Below are positions 52,898-61,174 of a stretch of 64,000 nt of DNA, piece after piece. Each line of letters begins with the position of its first letter. The first letter of the stretch is position 1. A program made the translations under genes and the position numbers. The notes beneath the pieces were generated by a model, which saw only the letters and a program-made list of their open reading frames with translations, ran no database searches and was not told the DNA's origin. Origin of the DNA: Paenibacillus cellulosilyticus (GTDB lineage: Bacteria; Bacillota; Bacilli; Paenibacillales; Paenibacillaceae); the NCBI RefSeq assembly GCF_003182255.1, contig NZ_QGTQ01000018.1:59127-123126 (forward strand), read 5' to 3'.

Positions 52898-54613
52898 CTA
52901 GAACAAGAAGTAGCGCTGCGCCATCGGCAGCACTTCAGCTGGCTCACAGGTGACAATCTCTCCGTCCACCGTTACGCGATAGGTCTCAGGATCAACTTCG
53001 ATGCGGGGCGTCGCATCGTTATGAATCATATCTTTCTTCGAGATCGAACGGCAGCCGCGAATCGGCTCCACCCGCTTCGTTAAGCCAAGCTGCTCCTTAA
53101 TTCCGCGATCGTAGGCAGCCTGCGAGACGAACGTAATCGAGCTGCTCGCGACCAGCTTGCCGAAGGAAGCAAACATCGGGCGTCCCCATACCGGCTGCGG
53201 CGTCGGGATCGAAGCGTTCGGATCTCCCATCTGCGCGAAAGCAATGCTGCCGCCCTTCAGAACAAGATCTGGCTTAACGCCGAAGAACATCGGCTGCCAT
53301 ATCGCGAGGTCGGCGAATTTGCCGATCTCGATGGAGCCTACGAGATGCGATACGCCATGCGTAATCGCAGGATTGATTGTGTATTTGGCAACATAGCGCT
53401 TTATGCGATAGTTGTCGCTCTCTGCATCATCTGGCGCAAGCGGTCCCCGCTGGCGCTTCATTTTGTCCGCCGTCTGCCAGGTTCGAATAACGACTTCACC
53501 TACACGGCCCATCGCCTGCGAGTCGGAGCTGATCATGCTGAATACGCCCATATCGTGCAAAATATCTTCCGCCGCAATCGTCTCCGGACGAATGCGCGAG
53601 TCCGCGAATGCGACATCCTCGGGAATGCGGCTGTCGAGGTGATGGCATACCATCAGCATATCGAGATGCTCTTCAATCGTATTGACCGTGAATGGACGAG
53701 TCGGATTCGTCGAAGACGGAAGCACGTTCAGCTCGCCTGCTGCTCGGATAATATCCGGCGCATGGCCGCCGCCTGCACCTTCCGTATGGTACGTATGAAT
53801 CGTTCGACCTTTGAATGCAGCCAGCGTATCTTCTAGGAAACCCGCTTCGTTGAGCGTATCCGTATGAATGGCGACCTGCACATCGTATTGATCCGCAGCG
53901 GTGAGACACACATCAATTGCAGCAGGCGTTGTGCCCCAGTCCTCATGCAGCTTAAGGCCGATCGCTCCTGCCTCGATCTGCTCGATCAGCGGACCGATGA
54001 AGGATGCGTTGCCTTTACCCGTTAAGCCGATATTCATTGGAAAAGCTTCAATCGCCTCCAGCATGCGAGACAGATGCCAGGCACCAGGTGTTACCGTCGT
54101 TGCATTCGTACCGGTCGCCGGTCCCGTACCTCCGCCAATCATCATCGTGACGCCTGAAGATAATGCCGTCTCTATTTGCTGCGGACAGATAAAGTGAATA
54201 TGCGAGTCGATTCCGCCCGCCGTTACGATTCTACCTTCGCCTGCGATGACCTCCGTGCTTGCACCTGCGATCATGCCCGGCGTAACGCCGTCCATAATGT
54301 CAGGGTTGCCCGCTTTGCCGATGCCGACGATGTGCCCGTCTTTGATGCCGATATCCGCCTTCACAATGCCCCAATGGTCGATAATGACCGCATTCGTAAT
54401 TAACGTATCCAGTACGCCTTCTTCTCGAAGCGCGCCGCTGGATTGGCCCATTCCGTCGCGAATAACTTTCCCGCCGCCGAATTTGCACTCGTCACCGTAC
54501 ACCGTGTAATCATGCTCAATTCGTGCCCACAGCTCCGTGTCCGCCAGCCGTACCGCATCACCGGTCGTTGGGCCGAACATTTGGGCATAGCTGCTTCGAT
54601 CCATGCTGCTCAT
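52898..54613 (-). CDS. ureC: Urease subunit alpha
   Basis: A 571-residue catalytic subunit carrying the dinickel site. Landmarks are [20 protein letters not shown], the first metal His pair in [16 protein letters not shown], the carbamylated Lys in [36 protein letters not shown] and the flap region [20 protein letters not shown] with catalytic His. All expected ligands appear intact. The start at 54613 has AGGAGG seven bases upstream and overlaps the ureB stop as ATGA. Separate alpha, beta and gamma genes are the normal bacterial arrangement. Confidence 0.98.
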   Translation of the reverse strand: MSSMDRSSYAQMFGPTTGDAVRLADTELWARIEHDYTVYGDECKFGGGKVIRDGMGQSSGALREEGVLDTLITNAVIIDHWGIVKADIGIKDGHIVGIGKAGNPDIMDGVTPGMIAGASTEVIAGEGRIVTAGGIDSHIHFICPQQIETALSSGVTMMIGGGTGPATGTNATTVTPGAWHLSRMLEAIEAFPMNIGLTGKGNASFIGPLIEQIEAGAIGLKLHEDWGTTPAAIDVCLTAADQYDVQVAIHTDTLNEAGFLEDTLAAFKGRTIHTYHTEGAGGGHAPDIIRAAGELNVLPSSTNPTRPFTVNTIEEHLDMLMVCHHLDSRIPEDVAFADSRIRPETIAAEDILHDMGVFSMISSDSQAMGRVGEVVIRTWQTADKMKRQRGPLAPDDAESDNYRIKRYVAKYTINPAITHGVSHLVGSIEIGKFADLAIWQPMFFGVKPDLVLKGGSIAFAQMGDPNASIPTPQPVWGRPMFASFGKLVASSSITFVSQAAYDRGIKEQLGLTKRVEPIRGCRSISKKDMIHNDATPRIEVDPETYRVTVDGEIVTCEPAEVLPMAQRYFLF

Positions 54614-54978
54614 TTCGCGCCCTCCTCCCACGAATCGAGTCGTGTGCTGACCTCTTTGCTCAACGTGCCTTTGACCGCTTCACCGAGCGTCAGACCGTTA
54701 AGGCCGAACGAGCGCTTCGCGCCACCAAGCTCAACGAGCCGAATCGGCTTCTCCTCGCCTGGCTCGAAACGTACTGCCGTTCCAGCCGGAATGTCCAGCC
54801 GCATGCCGAAGGCCGCGCGACGATCGAACCGTAATGCTCGATTGACTTCAAAGAAGTGAAAATGCGATCCAACCTGCACCGGTCGATCACCCGTATTAAC
54901 GACAAGCACTTCAATGGTCTGTCTGCCGGCATTCAGCTCAATTGTTCCACTCGCAGTCCGATATTCACCGGGAATCAT
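54610..54978 (-). CDS. ureB: Urease subunit beta
   Basis: A 122-residue structural subunit with the family start [19 protein letters not shown] and conserved [20 protein letters not shown], then [27 protein letters not shown] precedes the ATG. It lies four bases after ureA and overlaps ureC. Tightly packed within ureABC. Confidence 0.97.
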   Translation of the reverse strand: MIPGEYRTASGTIELNAGRQTIEVLVVNTGDRPVQVGSHFHFFEVNRALRFDRRAAFGMRLDIPAGTAVRFEPGEEKPIRLVELGGAKRSFGLNGLTLGEAVKGTLSKEVSTRLDSWEEGAK

Positions 54979-54982
54979 GACG

Positions 54983-55288
54983 TCACTCTCCTATCGGATG
55001 GTGGACAGTAACAAGCTTCGTTCCGTCAGGGAATGTCGCTTCCACCTGCACCTCATGTATCATCTCAGGGATGCCTTCCATCACTTGCGATCGTGTTAGA
55101 ATCGTGGTGCCGTACGTCATCAACTGCGCGACGGTCATCCCATCTCTTGCGCCTTCCATAATCTCAGAGGTAAGGAGTGCGATGCTTTCAGGGTAGTTGA
55201 GCTTGACGCCTCGCTGCATACGCCGCCGAGCCAAATCAGCCGCCACCGTAATCAGCAGCTTCTCCTTTTCTCGTTCTGTTAGCTGCAT
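54983..55288 (-). CDS. ureA: Urease subunit gamma
   Basis: A 101-residue structural subunit starting [20 protein letters not shown] with [20 protein letters not shown] and GKD-like [20 protein letters not shown], all typical. AGAGGTG precedes the ATG at 55288. It is the first gene of ureABCFGD. A sigma-A promoter and a nitrogen-control box lie 60-115 bases upstream. Confidence 0.97.
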   Translation of the reverse strand: MQLTEREKEKLLITVAADLARRRMQRGVKLNYPESIALLTSEIMEGARDGMTVAQLMTYGTTILTRSQVMEGIPEMIHEVQVEATFPDGTKLVTVHHPIGE

Positions 55289-55350
55289 AATTCACCTCTC
55301 CGCATTCAATCTCATGGCATATTTCATTAACTTGGGAATAACTTACCAAC

Positions 55351-55379
55351 ATTATAGATGGCCCGAAACGATGTGTAAA
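55351..55379 (-). promoter_or_regulatory. Sigma-A promoter of the urease operon
   Basis: On the minus strand TTTACA (55374-55379) and a perfect TATAAT (55351-55356) are separated by exactly 17 bases, placing transcription start near 55344, about 55 bases before ureA. Confidence 0.8.
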
Positions 55380-55387
55380 CATTTTTG

Positions 55388-55404
55388 TGTAAGGTTTCCT
55401 AACA
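55388..55404. promoter_or_regulatory. TnrA/GlnR-type nitrogen-control box
   Basis: TGTAAGGTTTCCTAACA matches the consensus TGTNA-N7-TNACA at every fixed position. Its centre lies near -52 relative to the predicted start, the position from which TnrA activates promoters in B. subtilis. Confidence 0.8.
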
Positions 55405-55835
55405 TAAATGTTTATCTGAGCTGACGAAATAGTTTCGATCCGCTATTTCATGTTCGAATTTCTGACACAAAAGTGAATTCCCTCCGTTTGAGAGTAAAAG
55501 AAAAAGTCATGCTCCGATCATCCAATCGCTGAAAACATTCGAAAACAATAATAGAAATCAAAATATAATTAATCTTTATAAAGAGCGATTATCGAACTGG
55601 AATCACTCTCCTCTAGCTTGCATGCCGCATCCCGTATTATGATCGTAGCAGCTCATAAGTCCTCACCTTGTTTGTTCAGGAAACCACGATTTGATTAACG
55701 ATGTTCCATCGTTTTATAAGGTTTCGTTAACATTTCAATGGCTGATAAAGCCAGTTATAGCTTACGTTTCTGTGGTCACAAACCTATCGTTGTGGTAAAC
55801 TATCTGCTATGGACAAACTCATGGGAGGGACTTCA
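55405..55835. other. Intergenic leader between urease promoter and ilvD
   Basis: AT-rich region without a gene. It has a 7-3-7 hairpin AACGATGTTCCATCGTT at 55697-55713 and, right after it, TAAGGTTTCGTTAACAT, which resembles the nitrogen box but with an extra base. No T-box anticodon stem or specifier could be recognised. Confidence 0.5.
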
Positions 55836-57527
55836 ATGTCGACATCTAAGAACAAAATGCGTTCAGATATGATCAAAAAAGGCTTTGACCGCGCACCGCA
55901 TCGCAGCTTGCTGCGTGCCGCTGGGGTTAAGGAGGAAGACTTCGGTAAACCGTTCATCGCGGTTTGTAACTCGTACATCGACATCGTTCCAGGACATGTG
56001 CACTTGCAAGAATTCGGTAAAATCGTTAAGGAAGCGATCCGTGAAGCTGGCGGCGTACCTTTCGAATTCAACACCATCGGCGTAGACGACGGTATCGCAA
56101 TGGGCCACATCGGCATGCGCTACTCGCTCGCAAGCCGCGAGATTATCGCGGACTCCGTTGAAACGGTTGTTAATGCTCACTGGTTCGACGGCATGGTCTG
56201 CATTCCGAACTGTGACAAAATCACACCGGGCATGATGATGGCAGCACTTCGCATCAACATTCCGACGATCTTCGTCAGCGGTGGCCCAATGAAAGCAGGC
56301 AAAACGTCCGACGGTCGCTCGATCTCGCTGTCCAGCGTATTTGAAGGCGTTGGCGCTTTCCAATCCGGCAAAATCGACGAGAAAAGCCTGACTGAGCTTG
56401 AGCAATACGGCTGCCCAACTTGCGGCTCGTGCTCCGGTATGTTCACGGCTAACTCGATGAACTGCTTGGCTGAAGCACTTGGCCTTGCACTGCCAGGTAA
56501 CGGTACGATTCTTGCTGTTGCTCCAGAACGTAAAGAATTCGTTAAACAATCTGCTCGCCAGCTGATGGAGCTGATCAAGCAGGACATCAAGCCTTGCGAT
56601 ATCGTAACGAAAGATGCGATCGACAACGCATTCGCAGTCGATATGGCAATGGGCGGTTCGACGAACACGGTTCTTCATACGCTCGCTCTCGCTCACGAAG
56701 CTGGCATCGACTACCCAATCGAACGCATCAACGAAGTAGCTAACCGCGTGCCGCATCTGGCGAAGATCGCACCAGCATCGGACTGGCATATCGAAGACGT
56801 TCACAATGCAGGCGGCGTAAGCGCCGTACTGAACGAGCTGTTCAAGAAGGAAGACGCGCTTCATGGCGATGTTCTTACTGTAACAGGCAAGACGCTTCGC
56901 GAGAACGTCGCTGGCTGTGACATCCTGAACACCGAAGTTATTCATACGCTCGATAACCCGCATACTGAGCGCGGCGGCCTGGCTGTCCTGTTCGGCAACA
57001 TCGCTCCAGGCGGTGCAATCGTCAAAGTCGGCGCTGTCGACAAATCGGTTGGCGGCTACCATAAAGGTCCTGCTATTTGCTTCGACTCGCAAGAAGAATG
57101 TCTCGAAGGCATTGCGAAAGGCCTGATCAAAGAAGGCCACGTTGTTGTTATCCGTTATGAAGGACCAAAGGGCGGCCCTGGTATGCCAGAAATGCTCGCA
57201 CCTACGTCCCAAATCATGGGTATGGGTCTCGGCGCGAAGGTTGGTCTCATCACGGACGGCCGTTTCTCCGGCGCATCCCGTGGCATCTCGATCGGCCACA
57301 TCTCGCCAGAGGCGGCTGAAGGCGGCCCGCTCGCATTCGTACGCGACGGCGAAGAGATCGAGCTCGACCTGAACAACCGTACGATCAACCTGCTCATCGA
57401 CGATGAAGAGCTGGAACGCCGTAAGGCGGAATGGCAAGGCTTCGAGCCGAAAGTAACGAAGGGCTACCTCGCTCGTTACTCCAAGCTTGTAACGAACGCA
57501 AGCAACGGTGCGGTTCTGAAGGCTTAA
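55836..57527 (+). CDS. ilvD: Dihydroxy-acid dehydratase
   Basis: A 563-residue iron-sulfur dehydratase in valine, isoleucine and CoA-precursor synthesis, converting dihydroxy acids to 2-keto acids. Cluster cysteines are visible in [35 protein letters not shown] and [20 protein letters not shown], and the C-terminal [20 protein letters not shown] is the family hallmark. GGGAGGG precedes the ATG at 55836; a start at 55809 is less likely. It stands alone with its own terminator rather than in an ilv-leu operon. CodY or T-box control was not found. Confidence 0.97.
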   Translation: MSTSKNKMRSDMIKKGFDRAPHRSLLRAAGVKEEDFGKPFIAVCNSYIDIVPGHVHLQEFGKIVKEAIREAGGVPFEFNTIGVDDGIAMGHIGMRYSLASREIIADSVETVVNAHWFDGMVCIPNCDKITPGMMMAALRINIPTIFVSGGPMKAGKTSDGRSISLSSVFEGVGAFQSGKIDEKSLTELEQYGCPTCGSCSGMFTANSMNCLAEALGLALPGNGTILAVAPERKEFVKQSARQLMELIKQDIKPCDIVTKDAIDNAFAVDMAMGGSTNTVLHTLALAHEAGIDYPIERINEVANRVPHLAKIAPASDWHIEDVHNAGGVSAVLNELFKKEDALHGDVLTVTGKTLRENVAGCDILNTEVIHTLDNPHTERGGLAVLFGNIAPGGAIVKVGAVDKSVGGYHKGPAICFDSQEECLEGIAKGLIKEGHVVVIRYEGPKGGPGMPEMLAPTSQIMGMGLGAKVGLITDGRFSGASRGISIGHISPEAAEGGPLAFVRDGEEIELDLNNRTINLLIDDEELERRKAEWQGFEPKVTKGYLARYSKLVTNASNGAVLKA

Positions 57528-57542
57528 TTATTCGATACTAGC

Positions 57543-57577
57543 AAGAGGCTGTCCAGCGAGATTGGACAGCCTCTTTT
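57543..57577 (+). terminator. Rho-independent terminator of ilvD
   Basis: AAGAGGCTGTCCA pairs with TGGACAGCCTCTT around an 8-base loop, followed by TTTTT. Confidence 0.95.
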
Positions 57578-57587
57578 TTACACCCTA

Positions 57588-58022
57588 TTATTTACTGAAT
57601 AATTGCGGTCGTGTAACCAACAATACAAGATATCCGATCAGGAACCCGCCCGTATTAAGAATAATGTCATCTACATCGAACATGCCTCGCTTCGTCGCAA
57701 GCTGAAGCAGCTCAAGCGACGTAATGCCTGCTGCGAACAATAACGTCCATACGAGCGGATGAAGCCTCTTCGTTAACGGCAGCAGCAGCCCGAACGGCAC
57801 AAACATAATGATGTTACCGAGCAGATTGAATGCGGCGGCTCTGCGGAACCTTCCAGCAATATGTACAAAATGCTCAATCGTCGAGAAGGGAACTACATTA
57901 TAACGGTAGCCATCCGCTACACGAGCGTCTCTTCCGAAGGCAAAGAACATCCAATACTGTAACAGACATCCATAAACAATCGTTAATGCGACTGTCCACT
58001 GCCTGCTTCTATTCGTTATCAT
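57588..58022 (-). CDS. VanZ family protein
   Basis: A 144-residue membrane protein with four helices. VanZ-like features are NVVPFSTIEHFVHIAGR, NLLGNIIMFVPFGLLLPLTK (about residues 66-85), ITSLELLQLATKRGMFDVDD and ILNTGGFLIGYLVLL. VanZ in enterococci gives low-level teicoplanin resistance, but most homologues have no known role, and there is no van cluster here. The ATG at 58022 has only a weak TGGGA upstream. It is convergent with ilvD and shares the terminator region. Confidence 0.88.
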   Translation of the reverse strand: MITNRSRQWTVALTIVYGCLLQYWMFFAFGRDARVADGYRYNVVPFSTIEHFVHIAGRFRRAAAFNLLGNIIMFVPFGLLLPLTKRLHPLVWTLLFAAGITSLELLQLATKRGMFDVDDIILNTGGFLIGYLVLLVTRPQLFSK

Positions 58023-58047
58023 GTAATCCCATCACACTCCCCTTCGC

Positions 58048-58209
58048 TCAATCTGGGTGCGATACGCTTCTGAAGTAAAGCGACAATTTCTGCTCTAGGT
58101 CCATATTTCGCTTCCCGTTCACTACCATCTCAAGCGGATTCGTCATTCCGACTACCTGATACAGGACCGAATACTTTGAATTACCCTTCGACTGGACATC
58201 GTATCCATC
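58048..58209 (-). pseudogene. Possible frame-broken small gene upstream of vanZ
   Basis: An ATG at 58209 has AGGAGAGG five bases upstream but its frame stops after 18 codons. The neighbouring frame is open for about 55 codons and reads like protein (SKYSVLYQVVGMTNPLEMVV, then KRNMDLEQKLSLYFRSVSHP), ending at a TGA at 58048, but it has no start codon of its own. A one-base frameshift in the first few codons would join the ribosome site to the long frame. It could be a recent pseudogene, a sequencing error or programmed slippage. No family recognised. Confidence 0.35.
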
Positions 58210-58241
58210 GCAACCTCTCCTCCATTACTTACCACACCGTA

Positions 58242-58290
58242 TAAAAATAAAAACCGATACCCGAGCATTGCTGCTCGGTGTATCGGCTTG
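58242..58290 (-). terminator. Rho-independent terminator of the deacetylase gene
   Basis: On the minus strand AAGCCGATAC-CCGAGCA pairs with TGCTCGG-TATCGGTT, followed by TTTTATTTTTATA. It lies about 30 bases past the stop. Confidence 0.92.
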
Positions 58291-58318
58291 TTGTTCGTTC
58301 TTCGTAAGCTTGATCGCA

Positions 58319-59767
58319 TTAACTTCCTGCTTTGCCTGCGGCTGAGCCCTCCAGCTGCTCGAAGTCAAGGTCCAGCCCCGGTGCAGCATGCACAGCTGCA
58401 CCATCATGTTTCAATGGTCGTGTCGTCTTCACGGCGGCTTCCGACCCGCCGCTCACTGTTGTCACTAATTCCGAGGAGGCGAGCTTCAAAAGCTCATGAA
58501 TCGGGTAAGTCAGAATATGCGGCTTAAGCTCCACCGCATGTCGGCTGCTCTTCTTGTCCGTTTCCTTATGTTTAGGCGTTGGCGTCAATACACGCATTAA
58601 CACCTTAAGATAAATCTTGGACATGGATGCAAACATCCCTGCTGGCAGCTCATGTACGCCGAAGCCAAGCTTCGAAGCTCCTCGGTGAATCATCGTGACG
58701 CCATAAATCGATTTGGCTTCTTTGGCCACTGGATCACGGGACACCACCGTCGCTAAAGTTGGCAGCTGCTTCTCCACCATACGAACAAGCCGGATTGCAG
58801 CTGCAATCGGCGTTGCTGATTTATGGGCAATTTCGAGCAATAGCCTATTATCGAAGTGCAATTCAACGACGTCATCGCCATTATTTAAGGTTTGGCCGCT
58901 GCCAATATCAATCGGAGCGCCATGATATTTCACCATTCGATAATGGAACGAAGGACTTGGTGAGCCAACTGGCTTCGTGCGGAATACGCGATGGAATAAT
59001 CCTTCCCATCGAAGCCATAGCCAGATCAGCATCCGCTTGAACCGGCTCGGCACAAGCCCAATCGCCTTATCTGTCAAAGCAATCATCTCGTCGATGCCAA
59101 CGAATTTGAAGCCGCGACGTTCCGCTTCAGCCAAATAACTGTCCAATGCCTTAATCATGTTCTCAGGTGCGCGTTCATCCGCTCCCGGCGTCATGCCGCA
59201 GTCATGCAGCAGCACCACCTCACCCGGACGCATCTTCTTCATCATCCGCTGACGAAGACGATTCACTCCTTGCTTGTACCGCCAATCTCCGAAAATCGCC
59301 GACCACAAAATAATTTGCAGATGGCCTGGAGAGTAATCAAACGCGTTCACGATTCCCCATGGCGGGCGGTAAAAAACAGCGTCCTGGCCAGTTGCTTCCC
59401 TTATGATTTCCTGCGTCCGCTCAATGTGCCACTTGACCTTCTTCGGACGCATGAGCCAATTCGTTTTATGCTCGTAATTATGAATGCCGATTACATGACC
59501 TTCTTCATGCATGCGTTTCAACAGCTCCGGATGCTTCTCCGCATGTGCCCCAACTACGAAGAACGTAGCTTTCGCGTTATAACGCTTTAACAAATCAAGC
59601 AGCTGCGGTGTATAGCGCGGATCTGGCCCATCGTCGAACGTAAGTGCTATCTCACGCTTGACGCGTCCTCGCTTGAATGCGCGGAAACCGAACATACGAC
59701 TGATCAATCCAGGGAGAAAAGCGTAGAATGTCAGCCCGTAGAACAGTAAAAGAAATAAATTTTGCAT
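58319..59767 (-). CDS. Polysaccharide deacetylase with long C-terminal extension
   Basis: A 482-residue protein. A single N-terminal helix (FLLLFYGLTFYAFLPGLI) is followed by a NodB-type deacetylase domain (about residues 35-240): ALTFDDGPDPRYTPQLLDLL with the metal-binding Asp pair, HVIGIHNYEHKTNW with the His ligands (H-x3-H variant), FYRPPWGIVNAFDYS and EVVLLHDCG. The last 230 residues (from about FHYRMVKYHGAPIDIGSGQT) form a second domain without known catalytic motif, similar in placement to that of B. subtilis YkoP, ending in a low-complexity tail. It probably removes acetyl groups from peptidoglycan or another wall glycan. The ATG at 59767 lacks a strong ribosome site. Monocistronic. 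Confidence 0.88.
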   Translation of the reverse strand: MQNLFLLLFYGLTFYAFLPGLISRMFGFRAFKRGRVKREIALTFDDGPDPRYTPQLLDLLKRYNAKATFFVVGAHAEKHPELLKRMHEEGHVIGIHNYEHKTNWLMRPKKVKWHIERTQEIIREATGQDAVFYRPPWGIVNAFDYSPGHLQIILWSAIFGDWRYKQGVNRLRQRMMKKMRPGEVVLLHDCGMTPGADERAPENMIKALDSYLAEAERRGFKFVGIDEMIALTDKAIGLVPSRFKRMLIWLWLRWEGLFHRVFRTKPVGSPSPSFHYRMVKYHGAPIDIGSGQTLNNGDDVVELHFDNRLLLEIAHKSATPIAAAIRLVRMVEKQLPTLATVVSRDPVAKEAKSIYGVTMIHRGASKLGFGVHELPAGMFASMSKIYLKVLMRVLTPTPKHKETDKKSSRHAVELKPHILTYPIHELLKLASSELVTTVSGGSEAAVKTTRPLKHDGAAVHAAPGLDLDFEQLEGSAAGKAGS

Positions 59768-59974
59768 CGCTTATTCCCACCAGATTCAATATGTAGTTAG
59801 TCTTTACATAGCAAAAGCCCACTATTAATTGTAACATACGTTCAGCATAAATAGGCATCTAAATGCGAACTGTAGTACAATGGTAGAAGTATGCAATCCA
59901 CCACTTCCAGTTATATGTAATTTATGTATGCTTCGCTTTTGGAAGAACCTATCCTATGAAAGGGAGCTGCCCGA

Positions 59975-61099
59975 ATGATTGTGTTTTACAAAAAATATTG
60001 GAGGACCGCCTTCGATATTGCTTTAATCGCCCTAACCGTTTATTTGATTATGTTCGCCTTCAGCTATTTGTATAAATTGGCGACTCCCGTCTTCTTATCG
60101 TTCTTTATTTATTTGTTCATCGAGCCTCCTGCACGTTGGCTGAGCAAGCTTGGCCTGAAGAAATCGATTGCCTCAGCGATCAGCGTCCTGCTGTTCACGC
60201 TCGTCATTATTAGTATCTTCCTTGGAGCCGGTTATATTATCGCCGATCAAGCAAACCGATTAATTTCGAATTTGCCAAAATACCAGCTGCTGCTGCGGGA
60301 CCAGGTTGAAGCCCATTCGGATTGGATTTCTTCAAAGGTGAACAGCATACCGCCAGACATCCTAAGCCAGTTCGATAAGGTCGTTGATTATGTAACAAGT
60401 AAAGGTTCGTCGCTTGCGCAATCTTTCCTGATCACCATCACGAACTATTTGACCAGCTTCTCGACATTCATCTTCAACTTCTCCATCGGCATCATCCTGG
60501 CATATTTCTTAAGCGTGGAGATTAAAGACTGGAAACGGACAGCAGCTGAGAAAACGCCGAGAACGTTCAAAATCGCATTCGAGTTTTTGCGCGACAACGT
60601 GTTTAAAGGAATCGGCATCTATCTCAAATCGCAGCTGAAGCTGATCTCCATCACGTTTGCTGTGATCTTTATCTCGCTCATGCTCCTCGGGGTGCAGAAC
60701 GCGTTTACGATCGCAGTTGTTTGCGGTATATTCGACGTACTGCCGCTGCTTGGCGTCAGTACGGTGTTCGTGCCTTGGATTATTTATTTATTCATTGTTG
60801 GTCACACATCGCTTGCGATTTGGGTATCTGCCCTGTTCCTCGTCGTCGTGCTGGCTCGCCAAATTCTTGAACCAAAGATTACCGGCGATACACTTGGTGT
60901 TTCTGCCTTTACGATGCTTGCGTTTATGATTATCTCGCTATCGCTCTTCGGTATAGCCGGCGTTATCCTATCGCCGGTCTTGATTATTCTCATTAAGGCA
61001 TTGTACGATCAACGATACTTCCATCGCTGGATTCGAATGCCGCAGGGCGAGTTCGACAACAACCCGGAACCTGAACCGGATCTCCCTACTGAGCAATAA
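59975..61099 (+). CDS. AI-2E family transporter
   Basis: A 374-residue membrane protein of the AI-2E (UPF0118/PerM) family with about eight helices. Marks are a basic N-terminus, FSYLYKLATPVFLSFFIYLF IEPPARWL (with PxxPF-like PP), a long extracytoplasmic segment (residues about 90-150), and the C-terminal FDVLPLLGVSTVFVPWIIYL and ILEPKITGDTLGVSAFTMLA, the best conserved part. It probably exports a small molecule or ions; the AI-2 role shown for TqsA cannot be presumed. AAAGGGAG precedes the ATG. Convergent with the PBP gene. Confidence 0.92.
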   Translation: MIVFYKKYWRTAFDIALIALTVYLIMFAFSYLYKLATPVFLSFFIYLFIEPPARWLSKLGLKKSIASAISVLLFTLVIISIFLGAGYIIADQANRLISNLPKYQLLLRDQVEAHSDWISSKVNSIPPDILSQFDKVVDYVTSKGSSLAQSFLITITNYLTSFSTFIFNFSIGIILAYFLSVEIKDWKRTAAEKTPRTFKIAFEFLRDNVFKGIGIYLKSQLKLISITFAVIFISLMLLGVQNAFTIAVVCGIFDVLPLLGVSTVFVPWIIYLFIVGHTSLAIWVSALFLVVVLARQILEPKITGDTLGVSAFTMLAFMIISLSLFGIAGVILSPVLIILIKALYDQRYFHRWIRMPQGEFDNNPEPEPDLPTEQ

Positions 61100-61111
61100 G
61101 TATTCCCACTT

Positions 61112-61174
61112 AAAATAAGCCGTCCTACGGGCTAGCGTACATACTGACGCTAGCCCGTAGGACGGCTTTATTTA
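61112..61174. terminator. Long bidirectional terminator between convergent genes
   Basis: An inverted repeat with arms of about 27 bases (61113-61139 and 61147-61173, GCCGTCCTACGGGCTAGCGT and its complement, flanked by A-rich and T-rich ends) can end transcription from both sides. It overlaps the stop codon of the PBP gene. Confidence 0.9.

Noticed and set aside
55405..55835. T-box riboswitch before ilvD
   Set aside because: No T-box sequence, specifier loop or antiterminator/terminator pair with a T run before the start could be found.
55863..57437. A 524-codon open frame antisense to ilvD
   Set aside because: It is a shadow of the strongly biased ilvD codon use; composition is odd (rich in Arg, Val, Phe, Asp) and there is no ribosome site.
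57588..58022. Glycopeptide resistance locus because of VanZ
   Set aside because: No vanHAX, vanS or vanR nearby; VanZ-like proteins are common in Bacillota without resistance.
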